64,000 nt of DNA from SZUA-521 sp041738285 (GTDB lineage: Bacteria; Pseudomonadota; Gammaproteobacteria; Pseudomonadales; Azotimanducaceae). Below the pieces are notes generated by a model. The model saw only the letters and a program-made list of their open reading frames with translations, did no database searches and was not told the origin of the DNA. The stretch lies in contig JBGSQB010000150.1 of assembly GCA_041738285.1 (NCBI GenBank), positions 1-64,000 of the forward strand, given 5' to 3'. Both the position numbers and the translations under genes were made by a program. Below, one piece after another: positions 1 through 9,371 of the stretch. Within the stretch, counting starts at the first letter, position 1; each line of letters opens with the position of its first letter.

Positions 1-189
1 CATGAACATCGACGCGAGCACGGTCGCGAGCGCAGTGCCGATCACCATGATCGACAGCGGCAGCGTCGCAAGGCGCGGATCGGCCGCGAATTCGTTGCCG
101 ACCAGCCCACCAACCGTCACGACCAGCACACTGCCGCTGACAGCAATGAACTGACAAAACACCAGGATCGACAGATTGAATGCGGGCAC
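1..189 (-). CDS. MFS transporter, N-terminal fragment (cut by window edge)
   Basis: Reading leftward from a GTG at 189 the frame stays open for 63 codons to the window edge. An in-frame TGA lies 15 codons upstream and no other start codon lies between, so GTG is the only reasonable start. The fragment holds two hydrophobic segments (about residues 7-29 and 41-63) separated by a short charged loop (G-N-E-F-A-A-D-P-R). This is the TM1-loop-TM2 pattern of a major facilitator permease. The substrate cannot be told. No clear ribosome binding site is visible ahead of the GTG. Confidence 0.5.
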   Translation of the reverse strand, partial: MPAFNLSILVFCQFIAVSGSVLVVTVGGLVGNEFAADPRLATLPLSIMVIGTALATVLASMFM

Positions 190-309
190 GAAGTCGTACG
201 CGGGGGCGAAGCGACGATGCTCGCCCGCACTTCAGTCAGATGCAATAGCCGGCGGGCGACGGGCAAGGAGTAGACTCTGCACGGCTATCTCAACTACGAG
301 GAATCGGAC

Positions 310-831
310 ATGGCCACTTCGCTGTACGACTTGAGCGTTGCCTCCTATCTGCAAGTCCTGGGCGCCGTCGCGGGCTTCTTGGACAAGGGCGCAAGCCATT
401 GCAAGGAGAAGGGTATCGATCTGAACGAGGTCGTCGAAACCCGGCTGTACCCGGACATGCTGCCATTTCGCTTCCAGATCGTGTCGGTCGCACACCACTC
501 CAAGGGCGCCATCGACGGCGTGCAGAAGGGTGTGTTCGGCCCGCCCGGTGATGCCGGCAACCTCGACTATGGCGGCCTGCAGAAGCTGATCAGCGACGCA
601 CGCGCGGCACTGCAGAAGCTGACGCCCGAATCGGTGAACGCAATGGCAGGCAAGGACGTTACGTTCAAGCTCGGCGAACGCAGCATGCCCTTTACAGCGG
701 AAGGGTTCGTGATGTCGTTCTCCCTGCCGAACCTGCACTTCCATGCCACCACCGCGTACGACATCCTGCGCATGAAGGGCGTGCCGCTCGGCAAGCGCGA
801 CTACATCGGCATGCCGCGCTTGAAGAGCTGA
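310..831 (+). CDS. DUF1993 family protein
   Basis: A 173-residue soluble protein starting MATSLYDLSV, preceded by a GAGGAA ribosome binding site seven bases before the ATG. The opening ([S/T]-L-Y-D-x-S-V-x-x-Y-x-Q-x-L), the YPDMLPF motif near residue 48 and a late histidine cluster (LHFHATTAYDILR, about residue 144) are characteristic of DUF1993, a four-helix family distantly related to the DinB-like metal-binding proteins. The reaction is unknown. It is convergent with the next gene (3 bp gap) and stands alone, so context gives no function. Confidence 0.85.
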   Translation: MATSLYDLSVASYLQVLGAVAGFLDKGASHCKEKGIDLNEVVETRLYPDMLPFRFQIVSVAHHSKGAIDGVQKGVFGPPGDAGNLDYGGLQKLISDARAALQKLTPESVNAMAGKDVTFKLGERSMPFTAEGFVMSFSLPNLHFHATTAYDILRMKGVPLGKRDYIGMPRLKS

Positions 832-834
832 CCT

Positions 835-1677
835 TTAGATCCGATCGAAGCGCAACTGATCGAGCAGGAAGTCGTTGACGCAGCCGGATACCGGTCGGCC
901 GTCGATCTCGCCAACGACGATCGACCCCGGTCGGTAGCCGTTGCCCACGGCAATGCTGTAGTCGTAGGTGGTACGCAACGTGCCCGTGCGTATCTGACTG
1001 CCGGCGTGAAGAATGATCGTTCGCTGCGAACCGGGCGGTGACAGCTCGATGCGATCGATCGCGGTCGCATGACTGCCGTCGATCCAGTAGCCCCGCGACG
1101 CGTTGGGTCCGCGAATGAATATCGCGCCCGAACCCGCGTCGCGTAACGTGCCATAGGTGAACGGCGAAGCGAAACGAGGAGTGGTCTGCACCTGCTCGTG
1201 AAACTGTGAGGCACCCGTCAGCGTCCAACTGTGTGCGCCGATCGTCACTTGCGCTTGCGCGTTGCCGAGCACTTCGCTTCGACCTTCGAGATTGCTCACC
1301 GCCCTGGTGCCGACCTCGAAGCGTGCATCGATCTCGACCAGGATCGGGCCGGGGCCGTGGGCGGCGTGGCGAACGTCGTGCATCTCGAAGGCTCCCCGCG
1401 CTCGGGCTGCGGTCACTGCCCCGATTGCACCGCTGCGATCGAATCGAACCCGGCAATGAGGAGACTCGACAGAATAGCTCACCTGCGCGTCGTCGAGCGG
1501 CGTTTCACGCACGCTGCAGGGCACATCGTGCTGGGTGAATGCGAACACGCGGCCGCGCTCGAACAGGTGGCCCCACACCCAGCAAATGCCATCGGCCGGA
1601 TACCGGCACACACGCATCACCATCGCCTGGGCTGCGTCGGGTGTGACGAGATCGAGGTAAACCGCTTCGCTGCGCAT
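835..1677 (-). CDS. hypothetical protein, possibly beta-rich lipocalin/hydratase-like fold
   Basis: A 280-residue protein without signal peptide or membrane segment. It is rich in short beta-prone stretches and aromatic residues (Y-W-I-D-G near residue 190). The layout, an N-terminal half describing one substrate-sized beta sandwich and a C-terminal half ending in DFLLDQLRFDRI, recalls the large beta-barrel proteins often linked to acyl-CoA or terpenoid degradation genes (DUF7064/7065-like, tocopherol-cyclase-like). I cannot place it firmly. It lies head to tail with the membrane protein upstream on the same strand (28 bp gap), so the two may be co-transcribed. Confidence 0.65.
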   Translation of the reverse strand: MRSEAVYLDLVTPDAAQAMVMRVCRYPADGICWVWGHLFERGRVFAFTQHDVPCSVRETPLDDAQVSYSVESPHCRVRFDRSGAIGAVTAARARGAFEMHDVRHAAHGPGPILVEIDARFEVGTRAVSNLEGRSEVLGNAQAQVTIGAHSWTLTGASQFHEQVQTTPRFASPFTYGTLRDAGSGAIFIRGPNASRGYWIDGSHATAIDRIELSPPGSQRTIILHAGSQIRTGTLRTTYDYSIAVGNGYRPGSIVVGEIDGRPVSGCVNDFLLDQLRFDRI

Positions 1678-1705
1678 GTGCAGAGTATGTCACGCGCAGA
1701 CGTTT

Positions 1706-2749
1706 TCAGCCCGCTCTGTCCAACCAGGCCGCGAGTGTCGCGCCACCATACTCGCGTACAAGCTCCTCGTGCATCGCCGCCAGGTCGAAGCCGCGACAAT
1801 AGGCAACCTGTGCCAATCCTTCACCATCAACGTCAGTCGGCTGATCGCCTGAGCACAACGTTCGTGTCACCAGGAAGTTGGCAACGTTCCAGGGGGTGTC
1901 GCTGCTGATCGCAGCGCGGGTCGTCTGTGCGCGATCGCTGAAGGTCTCGTGATCAGAAAAGCAGTCGGCCTCGCCGCCTTGCCATCGGTCAGGTGTGCCG
2001 TCCTCGTAGAGACACAGCGTCGCGAGCGTTGGCGCATGACCGATGCCCTTGGCAGTATCCAGGCTGTCGGTGAAGAACACGGCCACGTCTTCCACGTTTA
2101 CACTGAGCTGCGGCCTGTGTGACGCCACATGCGCCAACGCAGCCTGACGAAAAGACGCGTCACCCACCGAGAGTCGTGTGTACACCCACATCACTTCGTC
2201 ACCGCGTTGGCCGCGGTACTCGCTGCGGCCGGTCACGAGGTCCTCCGTCAGCCGGTCGTTGGTACCGACCGCGAGTGTGATGTAGAGCAATGGCAGGCTC
2301 AGAGAAGCGAAGCCGGCGCGAACCACCGACGTGCGCAGGGCCGGCGCGCCGAGCATGCATACCAGCGCCCATAGCGCATCGCAAAGGACGAACAGCCCGA
2401 GCGGACTGTCCTGCCACGGGATGCGTTGGACAAAGAGATCAGTGGTGGCCGCGAGATACACGCGCTCGAGATCAACGAGCATGCATACACCGAGCAGCAC
2501 CAAGGCAACGAATACACCGCGGACGGTGGCAGCTGCGCCCGGTGTCAGCCCCGAGTAGACCCACACGCCGAGGCTGGCGACGACGAAACTCGGCACGTGC
2601 AGCGCACCGCCCGCCACGGGCAGCGGGATCAGATAGTCGGTCAACGCGCTGCCGGCACCCCAAATGCCTTCCCAGCCGAGTATGGCCGCGACCAACGCGG
2701 GCGTTACCCAGGCTGCTGCCATCCAAACAACAAATCGCGTCCTGTTCAT
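1706..2749 (-). CDS. multi-pass membrane protein with periplasmic-type C-terminal domain, unknown
   Basis: A 347-residue protein beginning MNRTRFVVWMAAAWV. About the first 190 residues contain six or so hydrophobic helices (for example near 8-25, 35-60, 80-95, 125-150 and 160-180). The last 150 residues are soluble and carry three cysteines (ADCFSD, TLCSGD, VAYCRG) that could form a disulfide if extracytoplasmic. No catalytic motif or family was recognised. It shares strand with the downstream 280-residue hypothetical protein and probably its transcript. Confidence 0.65.
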   Translation of the reverse strand: MNRTRFVVWMAAAWVTPALVAAILGWEGIWGAGSALTDYLIPLPVAGGALHVPSFVVASLGVWVYSGLTPGAAATVRGVFVALVLLGVCMLVDLERVYLAATTDLFVQRIPWQDSPLGLFVLCDALWALVCMLGAPALRTSVVRAGFASLSLPLLYITLAVGTNDRLTEDLVTGRSEYRGQRGDEVMWVYTRLSVGDASFRQAALAHVASHRPQLSVNVEDVAVFFTDSLDTAKGIGHAPTLATLCLYEDGTPDRWQGGEADCFSDHETFSDRAQTTRAAISSDTPWNVANFLVTRTLCSGDQPTDVDGEGLAQVAYCRGFDLAAMHEELVREYGGATLAAWLDRAG

Positions 2750-2865
2750 GGGGAAAATCTAGTCGATGGCGTGGATGTGCACCGTGACGGTGCCAACAAT
2801 CACGCGCTTTTCCAGCATCTTCCGGGCCGTTTCGCCTAGACTCGCCGGTTTGCCAGGGAGCTGAC

Positions 2866-4068
2866 GTGACCGAGTTTTCTCACATCTATGCGCGGCGCAC
2901 ATTGCTCGTGTCGCTGGTCAGCGTGGGCATGGGGTTCACCGTGCTGTTTCCCGTACTGGCGCCACTCGGTCGCGAAATGGGTCTGTCCGAGATCGAGATC
3001 ACCGCCATCATCGCGGCATCCTCGCTGACCGTGTTCCTGTCGAGCCCTATCTGGGGTCGCGTCAGCGATGTGTGGGGCCGCAAACGCGTGATGCTGGTGG
3101 GCTTGTTTGGATTTGCAGCTGGCACCGTGCTCTTCAATAGCGTGCTGTACGCGGGCCTGGCTGGCGCGCTCGAAGGCTGGACGCTGCTCGGCGCACTGAT
3201 CATCGCGCGGATGATGCACGCGGGCGTCATGTCTGCTTCGATGCCAGCGGCGAATGCCTACATGGCCGACATCACCGACGCGAGTAATCGCACCAAGGGG
3301 ATGGGCGCGGCCGGCGCCGCCAACAACGTTGGGTCAATTCTGGGTCCTGCGGTGAGCGGTCTTGCGATTCTGTCTCTATTGACGCCGCTGTGGGTGATGG
3401 CCGGCATCGCGCTGTTGAACGGTCTGTTCGTGTGGCGTTTCCTGCCGGAGCCACCACGCCAGCGCGCTGCGATCAAGCCGAAGCGCATGAAGTACACCGA
3501 CCCGCGCATTCTGCCGTTCGTCATCGTCGGCGTGACCATGTTCTCCGGCATGGCGCTCGTGCAACAAACCCTCGGCTTCCGTTTCCAGGACGCATTGGGA
3601 CTCAACGCGGGCGATACGGCGCAGACCTTTGGTTTTGCAATGATGCTGTCTGCTGCTTGCTCACTCATCGCGCAGGGCGTGATCGTGCAACGCGTCAACG
3701 CGGCACCGTTTACGTTGCTGCGCTTTGCAATGCCGCTCTTGATCATCGCCTACACGATCATGGCGCTGGCCACGTCGCAGCTATGGCTCAACGTCTCGAT
3801 GATGGTGCTCGGTTTCGGCATGGGTATGGCTGGGCCCGGATTCATGGCTGGCGCATCGCTTGCGGTATCTCCTGCCGAGCAAGGCGCCGTTGCAGGCGTT
3901 GCCGGATCATGTGGCCCGCTCGGGTTCACCATTGGCCCGCTGATTGGCGGCGTGCTGTATCAGTACAACCCTGCATGGCCGTACGCATTCGCGGCATGTG
4001 TTTACGTCGTGCTGTTCGCGAGCATGTACTGGCTCGGTAAGCGCGTGGCGCCGCACGTGGAGGATTGA
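2866..4068 (+). CDS. MFS transporter (multidrug/tetracycline-resistance-like)
   Basis: A 400-residue major facilitator permease with twelve hydrophobic segments, close to the usual family length. The loop 2-3 signature of drug:proton antiporters is clear near residue 62 (P-I-W-G-R-V-S-D-x-W-G-R-K). A motif C-like stretch lies near residue 150 (NNVGSILGPAVSG). Start is a GTG preceded by GGGAG. The stop overlaps the TTG start of the next gene, so the two are translationally coupled. Substrate unknown; a small hydrophobic compound is likely by family. Confidence 0.85.
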   Translation: MTEFSHIYARRTLLVSLVSVGMGFTVLFPVLAPLGREMGLSEIEITAIIAASSLTVFLSSPIWGRVSDVWGRKRVMLVGLFGFAAGTVLFNSVLYAGLAGALEGWTLLGALIIARMMHAGVMSASMPAANAYMADITDASNRTKGMGAAGAANNVGSILGPAVSGLAILSLLTPLWVMAGIALLNGLFVWRFLPEPPRQRAAIKPKRMKYTDPRILPFVIVGVTMFSGMALVQQTLGFRFQDALGLNAGDTAQTFGFAMMLSAACSLIAQGVIVQRVNAAPFTLLRFAMPLLIIAYTIMALATSQLWLNVSMMVLGFGMGMAGPGFMAGASLAVSPAEQGAVAGVAGSCGPLGFTIGPLIGGVLYQYNPAWPYAFAACVYVVLFASMYWLGKRVAPHVED

Positions 4069-4553
4069 GTTTGTTCGCGCTCATCGCTCTGCTGGTGTTG
4101 ATCGGCGCTGCCAACACGGCGCCGATCATCGCCAAGAATGTCCTTCGAACGCGCCTGTCGCGCCCGGTGGATGGTGGCCTCTGCTTCGTCGATGGTCGTC
4201 CCTTCTTCGGTACTTCCAAGACATGGCGCGGATTGGCGGTCGCCGTTCTGGCCCCGGCGATCATCGCACCACTGTTTGGATTCGAGGTCTGGCAAGGCGC
4301 CGCAGTCGGTGCGCTGGCGATGTCAGGCGATCTGCTGTCGAGTTTCATCAAACGGCGCCTGGGCCTGAAACCGAGCAGCCAGGCATTCGGGCTCGATCAG
4401 ATCCCCGAGTCGCTCCTGCCCGCGTGGGTGGCGCGGGCCTGGTTCGGGCTGTCGGCCTGGGACGTGCTCGGGCTCGTGATCGCATTCGTCGCCCTCGCCA
4501 CGGTGCTGTCCAAGCTCATGTTCAAGCTCAAGCTGCGCGACAAGCCCTACTAG
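4065..4553 (+). CDS. CDP-archaeol synthase-like membrane protein (CarS/DUF46 family)
   Basis: A 162-residue integral membrane protein with four hydrophobic segments. The motif RPFFGTSKTWRG (about residues 45-56) and the polar stretch S-G-D-L-L-S-S-F-I-K-R-R with G-L-D-Q-I-P match the CarS/CDP-diglyceride synthase signature: phosphatidate or an ether analogue plus CTP gives a CDP-lipid and pyrophosphate. The archaeal enzyme uses geranylgeranyl-glycerol phosphate; the substrate of bacterial homologues is not settled. TTG start inside the stop of the MFS gene (TTGA overlap). It is separate from a housekeeping cdsA, so a special lipid is possible (inference). Confidence 0.75.
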   Translation: MSLFALIALLVLIGAANTAPIIAKNVLRTRLSRPVDGGLCFVDGRPFFGTSKTWRGLAVAVLAPAIIAPLFGFEVWQGAAVGALAMSGDLLSSFIKRRLGLKPSSQAFGLDQIPESLLPAWVARAWFGLSAWDVLGLVIAFVALATVLSKLMFKLKLRDKPY

Positions 4554-4569
4554 CGAAAATGGGGCGGGT

Positions 4570-4653
4570 GAAATAGGGGACAGTTGACCTATTTCGTCTT
4601 GAAGTGGATACGTCTCGTTCGCGCTTCGAAAAAGGTCAACTGTCCCCTATTTC
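4570..4653. repeat. GGGGACAG-type palindromic repeat, copy 1
   Basis: Perfect 21-bp inverted repeat, 4570-4590 against 4633-4653, with a 42-bp spacer. The outer arm reads GAAATAGGGGACAG followed by TTGACCT; the match continues past one mismatch into TTTCG. It sits between two convergent genes and could fold as a long hairpin. The same outer arm recurs at about 13.7 and 21.4 kb. The form resembles REP elements moved by RAYT (Y1) transposases, but no transposase is in the window. Confidence 0.85.
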
Positions 4654-4658
4654 CAGTC

Positions 4659-5603
4659 TCATCCGCACCGCAGGTGGTGCAGCGTCACTTCCGGCGGGCA
4701 GTTGATGCGCACATCGAGAATACTCGTACCCGCACCGACCGAGGTGTAGCCCTGCATACGCCCGTGACTCCACGCGCCACGGCCGTAGCGGCGCGGTAGT
4801 CGTGCATCGAGGGTGACAGGAACTCCGCCTGGCAGGCAGATCTGGCCACCATGGGTATGACCACACAACATCACATCGAAACCGGCGTGGGACGCATGAC
4901 GGTAAATCTCGGGCGTGTGAGACAGGAGAATCGATACCATGTGTTCATCGATCAGCCTGGCGGCGCGGTCGAGGTTGTCCGCGCGGTAGTAGTGCGGATC
5001 ATCGACGCCGGCGATGAGCAGCGCGGCTCCCTCCCGTTCGACACACAGCGATTCGTTGAGCAGCACCTGTATCCCCAACGCTTCGAAGTCGGGCACCATC
5101 CAGACGCTGTCGTGGTTACCAAGCACCGCCGCGATCGGCTTGCGCAGCACCGTGACAATGCGCCGCATGCCATCGATCGTGCCTTCGATCGCACCTGCCG
5201 TGCGCGCACGATAGTCGCCGGTCATCACGCAGATATCGTACTCGAGGTCGCGCACCGCAGAGGCGATGTACCCCGCGATGGTGTCGTTGATATCGACGTG
5301 CAGATCGCTCAAGTGCAGAAGCGTGAAGCCATCGAACATAGTTGGCAGGCGCGGCAGAACGATCTCGTTGTGGCGCACATCGATGCGCGTGGCGTTGCGC
5401 TGGGCGCGTCCGTGCATGCCCACCAGCTTCAGACAGGCGCGGATGATCCGGGGTAGCGCGTACCAGTTTTCCGGATGGAAGAAATTGATGCCGCCGCCGA
5501 ACACGCGCGCCTCGTTCTCTGCCTCGATCCCGATGCGCTGCGCTGCGTGTACACGCCCAAGGCGGCTCTCGAGTGCCGCGCGAATGTCCCGTTCGGGCGC
5601 CAC
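4659..5603 (-). CDS. calcineurin-like metallophosphoesterase (YaeI/YkoQ type)
   Basis: A 314-residue protein. The catalytic phosphodiesterase core begins near residue 95 with LHLSDLHVD (D-x-H), then TGDYR, LGNHDS (GNH[D/E]) and GHTHGGQ near residue 253, the complete set of binuclear-metal ligands. The first 90 residues form an extension without a signal peptide. Homologues of this shape hydrolyse phosphodiester or phospholipid pyrophosphate bonds at the membrane. GTG start at 5603; it begins 24 bp after the DUF3604 gene on the same strand, so the two may share a transcript. Confidence 0.85.
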   Translation of the reverse strand: MAPERDIRAALESRLGRVHAAQRIGIEAENEARVFGGGINFFHPENWYALPRIIRACLKLVGMHGRAQRNATRIDVRHNEIVLPRLPTMFDGFTLLHLSDLHVDINDTIAGYIASAVRDLEYDICVMTGDYRARTAGAIEGTIDGMRRIVTVLRKPIAAVLGNHDSVWMVPDFEALGIQVLLNESLCVEREGAALLIAGVDDPHYYRADNLDRAARLIDEHMVSILLSHTPEIYRHASHAGFDVMLCGHTHGGQICLPGGVPVTLDARLPRRYGRGAWSHGRMQGYTSVGAGTSILDVRINCPPEVTLHHLRCG

Positions 5604-5627
5604 GATCGCCCGATCAGCACTTCTGGG

Positions 5628-7502
5628 TCATGGCGCATACCAGATCGGTGACGTGTACGCTCGCTCCTGGCCTGTTGTCTGTGCCTGCTGCGGAATCGAA
5701 ACACCGAAGCGTACGGCGTCGTAGACGATCCAGCGCGGCGTCGGAATCTCCATCACGCGCGCGTAATAGAACGCGGACTGATTTGGATCGAAGTCGGGGT
5801 CGGTCCACACGGACGCGAGTTCGCCCGCGCCGATCGTGTTCTGCCACGTCGCCGTGGCGACATCGACGGTGTTGCCAACGGCCGGCAATACGCCATTGCG
5901 ATCCGGCTTGCGGGCGCCTGACCAGACCACGTCGTAGACCTTTTCCTGGGCTGCCCCTTTGGTATCCACCCAGCCCTTGATGATCTGGATGCGATCGAGG
6001 TTCGCACCCAGCGGATCCCGCAGGGCGGCAATCATGAATGTCGGTGCGCGCGATGCACCCCGAGCCGGCAGATCACCGCCCATGGGAACGCCTTTGCTGT
6101 AACCGATCTCCGCGAGATGTGGGCTGCTGACGTCCGGTCTGTCGTAATGCCAGCCACCGAAAAAGCGTACGGTAATGCGCGGACCGGTGGTCGCGTACAC
6201 TTCTTTTCGGGCCATCGCATCCCAGATCGCCGCGCGTGTGTTGGCAGTCGCCCAGACGGCGGCCATGCCCGATGCGACCGTCTCGTAGCCTTCGAACACA
6301 CCCTGTGGCGTCTGCGTGAATGGCTTCAACATGCGGTCGCCGGATGGCTCGGTGCCCGCGTGTTTGCCGAAGAAGTTGTCCTCCTCGGCGGTCGATAGCG
6401 ACGTATGGCTGTCGGTCGAGCCGATCATGCCGAACTTGTAGGGGTTCGTACCCAGCCGCGATTCCAGTACGAGTCCGTTCTTGAGCGCCGCACGGGCATA
6501 CTCGCGTTCGAGCATGTCTGGCGTCTTGGCTTCCGACAGATCGAGATTGCCGGCATCCCACGTTTCGTAGTCGGCGAACGCATCGTCTGGCGATAACAAT
6601 GGATGCGCTTCACCGTCACCCTTGATCTGAGTGACTTCGTACAACGGTTCCCACCGCGCGCGTTGCTCCACGTACGTGGTGTCGATCGCCTTGCCGGTGA
6701 ACTGCGTCTGGGTTGGGAACATCCAGCCGTTCGACAGGTTGCCGTTGTGCGCGATCGCAAGCACCTTGCCGCCGGTCGTCGTCTCGTAGTTCGACAGCCA
6801 ACGGTAGAGGTCCAGTGGATCGACGCTGCCGGCAGGGCCTTGGGTCGTATAGGGGACGATACCGCCGACCTTCTCGCCATCGTCCCGAAACACGACGTTG
6901 CGATGCAGGTTGTTGCCTTTGCTCAAGGACGTCCACTCGAAGCCCATCAGCGCGGTGAAACGACCCGGCTCGTTGTAGGTCTCTGCGGCTTTCACCATAT
7001 CGGCCCATACGTTCGCGTACTTCTCGGCGCCCGGCCCATACTCCGCGATCAATTGTGGCGGAAAGCGTCCCTGAGCAAACGTCGTGATCAGGTCCTTGGT
7101 GGCCTCGACCGCCGCCTCACCACCCGTCTTGATACCTGCGTGCCAGCGACGACCTTCCTCGAGGGCCAGTACGTTCGGTGTGCCTGCGCGCAAATCGAAG
7201 ATGAGCCCCATACCATCCGAGTGGTCGGAAATCACCAGCCAATCGAGCGGTCGTCGCAGCTTGGCCGGCTGGCCCGTCGCAGAAACGACTTCCTCACCAC
7301 GCGCAAACCGATAGGCATCGTCGAGTCCGAGTCGACCGCCGAACAACCCCGCGTCGGTGGAGTAAGCGGTATGCAAGTGCGAATCGCCCCAGAGCGGAAA
7401 TGTTGGGATCTCATGACCTGCGTTCGGAGAATACGGCGCCGCAGCTCCAGCGACATTGCAACTCGTGGCGACCACGCAGGCGAGTAGCAATCGGCGAATC
7501 AT
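5628..7502 (-). CDS. DUF3604 domain-containing secreted protein (PHP-like metal hydrolase)
   Basis: A 624-residue protein. The start chosen is the ATG at 7502, because it gives a signal peptide ([20 protein letters not shown], cleavage near AAA-P) followed at once by the domain start [18 protein letters not shown]. Although the frame is open far upstream, that part is antisense to the M20 gene. The GDxHxHTxxSxD motif, ISDHSDGMG and GSTDSHT are metal ligands of the PHP/amidohydrolase-like fold in DUF3604. Its substrate is unknown. It follows the M20 peptidase by 11 bp and probably belongs to its operon. Confidence 0.85.
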   Translation of the reverse strand: MIRRLLLACVVATSCNVAGAAAPYSPNAGHEIPTFPLWGDSHLHTAYSTDAGLFGGRLGLDDAYRFARGEEVVSATGQPAKLRRPLDWLVISDHSDGMGLIFDLRAGTPNVLALEEGRRWHAGIKTGGEAAVEATKDLITTFAQGRFPPQLIAEYGPGAEKYANVWADMVKAAETYNEPGRFTALMGFEWTSLSKGNNLHRNVVFRDDGEKVGGIVPYTTQGPAGSVDPLDLYRWLSNYETTTGGKVLAIAHNGNLSNGWMFPTQTQFTGKAIDTTYVEQRARWEPLYEVTQIKGDGEAHPLLSPDDAFADYETWDAGNLDLSEAKTPDMLEREYARAALKNGLVLESRLGTNPYKFGMIGSTDSHTSLSTAEEDNFFGKHAGTEPSGDRMLKPFTQTPQGVFEGYETVASGMAAVWATANTRAAIWDAMARKEVYATTGPRITVRFFGGWHYDRPDVSSPHLAEIGYSKGVPMGGDLPARGASRAPTFMIAALRDPLGANLDRIQIIKGWVDTKGAAQEKVYDVVWSGARKPDRNGVLPAVGNTVDVATATWQNTIGAGELASVWTDPDFDPNQSAFYYARVMEIPTPRWIVYDAVRFGVSIPQQAQTTGQERAYTSPIWYAP

Positions 7503-7513
7503 GTTGTCCCCTC

Positions 7514-8902
7514 TCAATGACCGGCAAGATCCTGAATCAGCACATACCAGTGGGTGAGTTCGTTGTAGAACGCTTGCACCGGCGCGCGTTCGTTGAGTCC
7601 ATGAGCAAAGCCGTCGCTCGACTTCATGAACAGCCCGCCAACGCCGTACGTCGGAATACCCGCACCCCGAAAGATGCTGCCATCCGTGTAGTAGGAAGCC
7701 TGATCCGGCACGATGGCGACACCCGGATACGATGCGTGTACTGCGTTGGCAACAGCGAGCAGCACGTCTTCCCGCATCGGGGAGGCAACGGAGTCGAACT
7801 CCCGGCCGGACAGAGTGACCGCAACGTTCGGCCCCACGACACGCGCGAGTTCCTCGCGTACCGCTTCGGTCGTGGTCCCCGGAAAGATGCGACAGTTGAC
7901 CGTAGCCGTCGCCGTTTGCGGCAGGGCGTTTTCGGCATGGCCGCCCGTGAGCATGGTGGCAACACAGGTGGTGCGCGTACGGCCAACGTAAGCAGGCTCG
8001 GCCGCGAGTACTTCCGCCGCCTGCGGATCCCCCGGATGCTCCGCAAACCGCGTCATGGCGGCGCCAATCGGACCCGGAGTGGCTGCGCCCGCGGCGGCGA
8101 AACTGCCAAGGGTCCACGCATTCCACATGACAGGAAAGCGATGATCGCGCAGTGCCGTCAACGCCTCGGCCAGATCGTAGATCGCGTTGTCGGCACGCGG
8201 TGCCGAACTGTGCCCGCCGGCGTTGCGGCCGGTGATTGCGAATGTCGCATAGGCCTTCTCTGCGCCTTGGACATAGTACAGACGCGGCGCACCCGTATCT
8301 TCGGCCAGCACACCGCCGCCGCCATCACCGTTGAGACAAAACTCCGCATCGATCAGCGCGCGATGGTTCGTAACCAGATCGCGCGTGGTGGCCTGATCCG
8401 TTTCCTCATCACCGGTGAACGCGATGATGAGATCGCGTGTAGGCACGAACCCTTCGCGCTTCAAACGCAGGAACGTCGTCGTAATCGTCGAGATTGCGCC
8501 TTTGATATCCGACGTGCCCCGACCGAAGAAAAATCCGTTCTCTTCGATCAACGTAAAGGGATCGCGCTCCCACTCCTCGGGCCTGGCGGTGACCACGTCC
8601 ATGTGTGCAGCGAACAAAATGGGTTTCCCACCGCTGCCATCGCCGCGATAGCGCACGACGAGCGAGGCGGTCTCGCCCAAGGGCAGAATGTGAATGTCCT
8701 CGTCGGCAAATCCGGCACCGCGAAAACGATCGGCGAGGTAGGCCGCCATCACCGGCACCTGACCGAGTCCCGCCGATGTCTTCAGGCCAATCACATGCGC
8801 ATAGATCTCGCGCGCCTCGGTGCGCACCGCATCCGGTGCGGGTGAAGCGGCGATCGGCAGCGCGAGCGCAACAAGACAACAGGCCGCGAACGGAGCTCTC
8901 AT
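7514..8902 (-). CDS. M20 family metallopeptidase (PM20D1-like), exported
   Basis: A 462-residue protein. The ATG at 8902 is chosen because it opens a signal peptide ([21 protein letters not shown]). Di-zinc ligands of the M20 fold are present: AAHMDVV near residue 90, GRGTSDIKG near 123, TGDEETD near 157 and a C-terminal histidine in the FAHGLNER region. The dimerisation or lid domain carries the GGHSSAP motif near 219. The family hydrolyses or forms amide bonds of small peptides and N-acyl amino acids, which makes it worth noting beside the N-acyl amino acid synthase cassette elsewhere in the window. Confidence 0.88.
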   Translation of the reverse strand: MRAPFAACCLVALALPIAASPAPDAVRTEAREIYAHVIGLKTSAGLGQVPVMAAYLADRFRGAGFADEDIHILPLGETASLVVRYRGDGSGGKPILFAAHMDVVTARPEEWERDPFTLIEENGFFFGRGTSDIKGAISTITTTFLRLKREGFVPTRDLIIAFTGDEETDQATTRDLVTNHRALIDAEFCLNGDGGGGVLAEDTGAPRLYYVQGAEKAYATFAITGRNAGGHSSAPRADNAIYDLAEALTALRDHRFPVMWNAWTLGSFAAAGAATPGPIGAAMTRFAEHPGDPQAAEVLAAEPAYVGRTRTTCVATMLTGGHAENALPQTATATVNCRIFPGTTTEAVREELARVVGPNVAVTLSGREFDSVASPMREDVLLAVANAVHASYPGVAIVPDQASYYTDGSIFRGAGIPTYGVGGLFMKSSDGFAHGLNERAPVQAFYNELTHWYVLIQDLAGH

Positions 8903-8907
8903 CGGCA

Positions 8908-9345
8908 CTACAGTTCGAGCGGCATGAGCTGCGCGACTCGCTGCGGCTCCTTGCGCCACACGTCGGAGGCGTCCACATACAGCTCGATGCCGTTGCCGTC
9001 GGGGTCGGTGAAGTACAGCGACTTGGTCACTTCGTGGTCGACGGGGCTCGGTGCAATGCCGGCCGCTTCGAGCCTCGCCTTCGCCTCACGCAACTCATCG
9101 AGGTTGGTACCGATATTGAAAGCAATGTGATCAAGGCCCACGTCGGTGTCCTTGCGCACGTTCTTTCCGGGCACTTCCATCACGGCGAAGTCGTGATGAT
9201 TGCCGAGGCTGAAAAACGCCATCTTCATGCCGTTCTCATCGAAGCGGGCGCAGAGGGGCAACCCCAGTACATCACCGTAGAAGCGCTCCGCGCGCTCGCG
9301 ATCACTGACCCGTACGACGACATGTCCCAACGATTTGATCTTCAT
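8908..9345 (-). CDS. VOC (glyoxalase/dioxygenase superfamily) protein
   Basis: A 145-residue single-copy VOC protein starting MKIKSLGHVVVRVSD, preceded by an excellent GGAGGAG ribosome binding site, which fixes the start although the frame is open upstream. Metal ligand candidates are H8 of GHVVVRV, H of VGLDHIAF near residue 72 and E of GNGIELY near residue 124, the usual H-H-E pattern. It resembles extradiol-dioxygenase-like and glyoxalase-like isomerases; the substrate is unknown. Five bases separate it from the M20 gene, so it likely leads that operon (VOC, M20, DUF3604). Confidence 0.85.
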   Translation of the reverse strand: MKIKSLGHVVVRVSDRERAERFYGDVLGLPLCARFDENGMKMAFFSLGNHHDFAVMEVPGKNVRKDTDVGLDHIAFNIGTNLDELREAKARLEAAGIAPSPVDHEVTKSLYFTDPDGNGIELYVDASDVWRKEPQRVAQLMPLEL

Positions 9346-9371
9346 GGTATCTCCTCCTCTCGGACCCCGGA

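Noticed and set aside
692..1456. A 254-codon minus-strand frame across the DUF1993 end and the hypothetical protein
   Set aside because: Arg/Ser-rich filler with no ribosome binding site; overlaps two better supported genes.
7503..8126. A long in-frame upstream extension of the DUF3604 gene on the minus strand
   Set aside because: It overlaps the M20 peptidase on the same strand in a different frame, has no homology, and the ATG at 7502 opens a proper signal peptide.
7400..8845. A 481-codon open frame on the plus strand
   Set aside because: It is antisense to the M20 and DUF3604 genes; high GC produces such shadows and the translation is rich in Arg without motifs.
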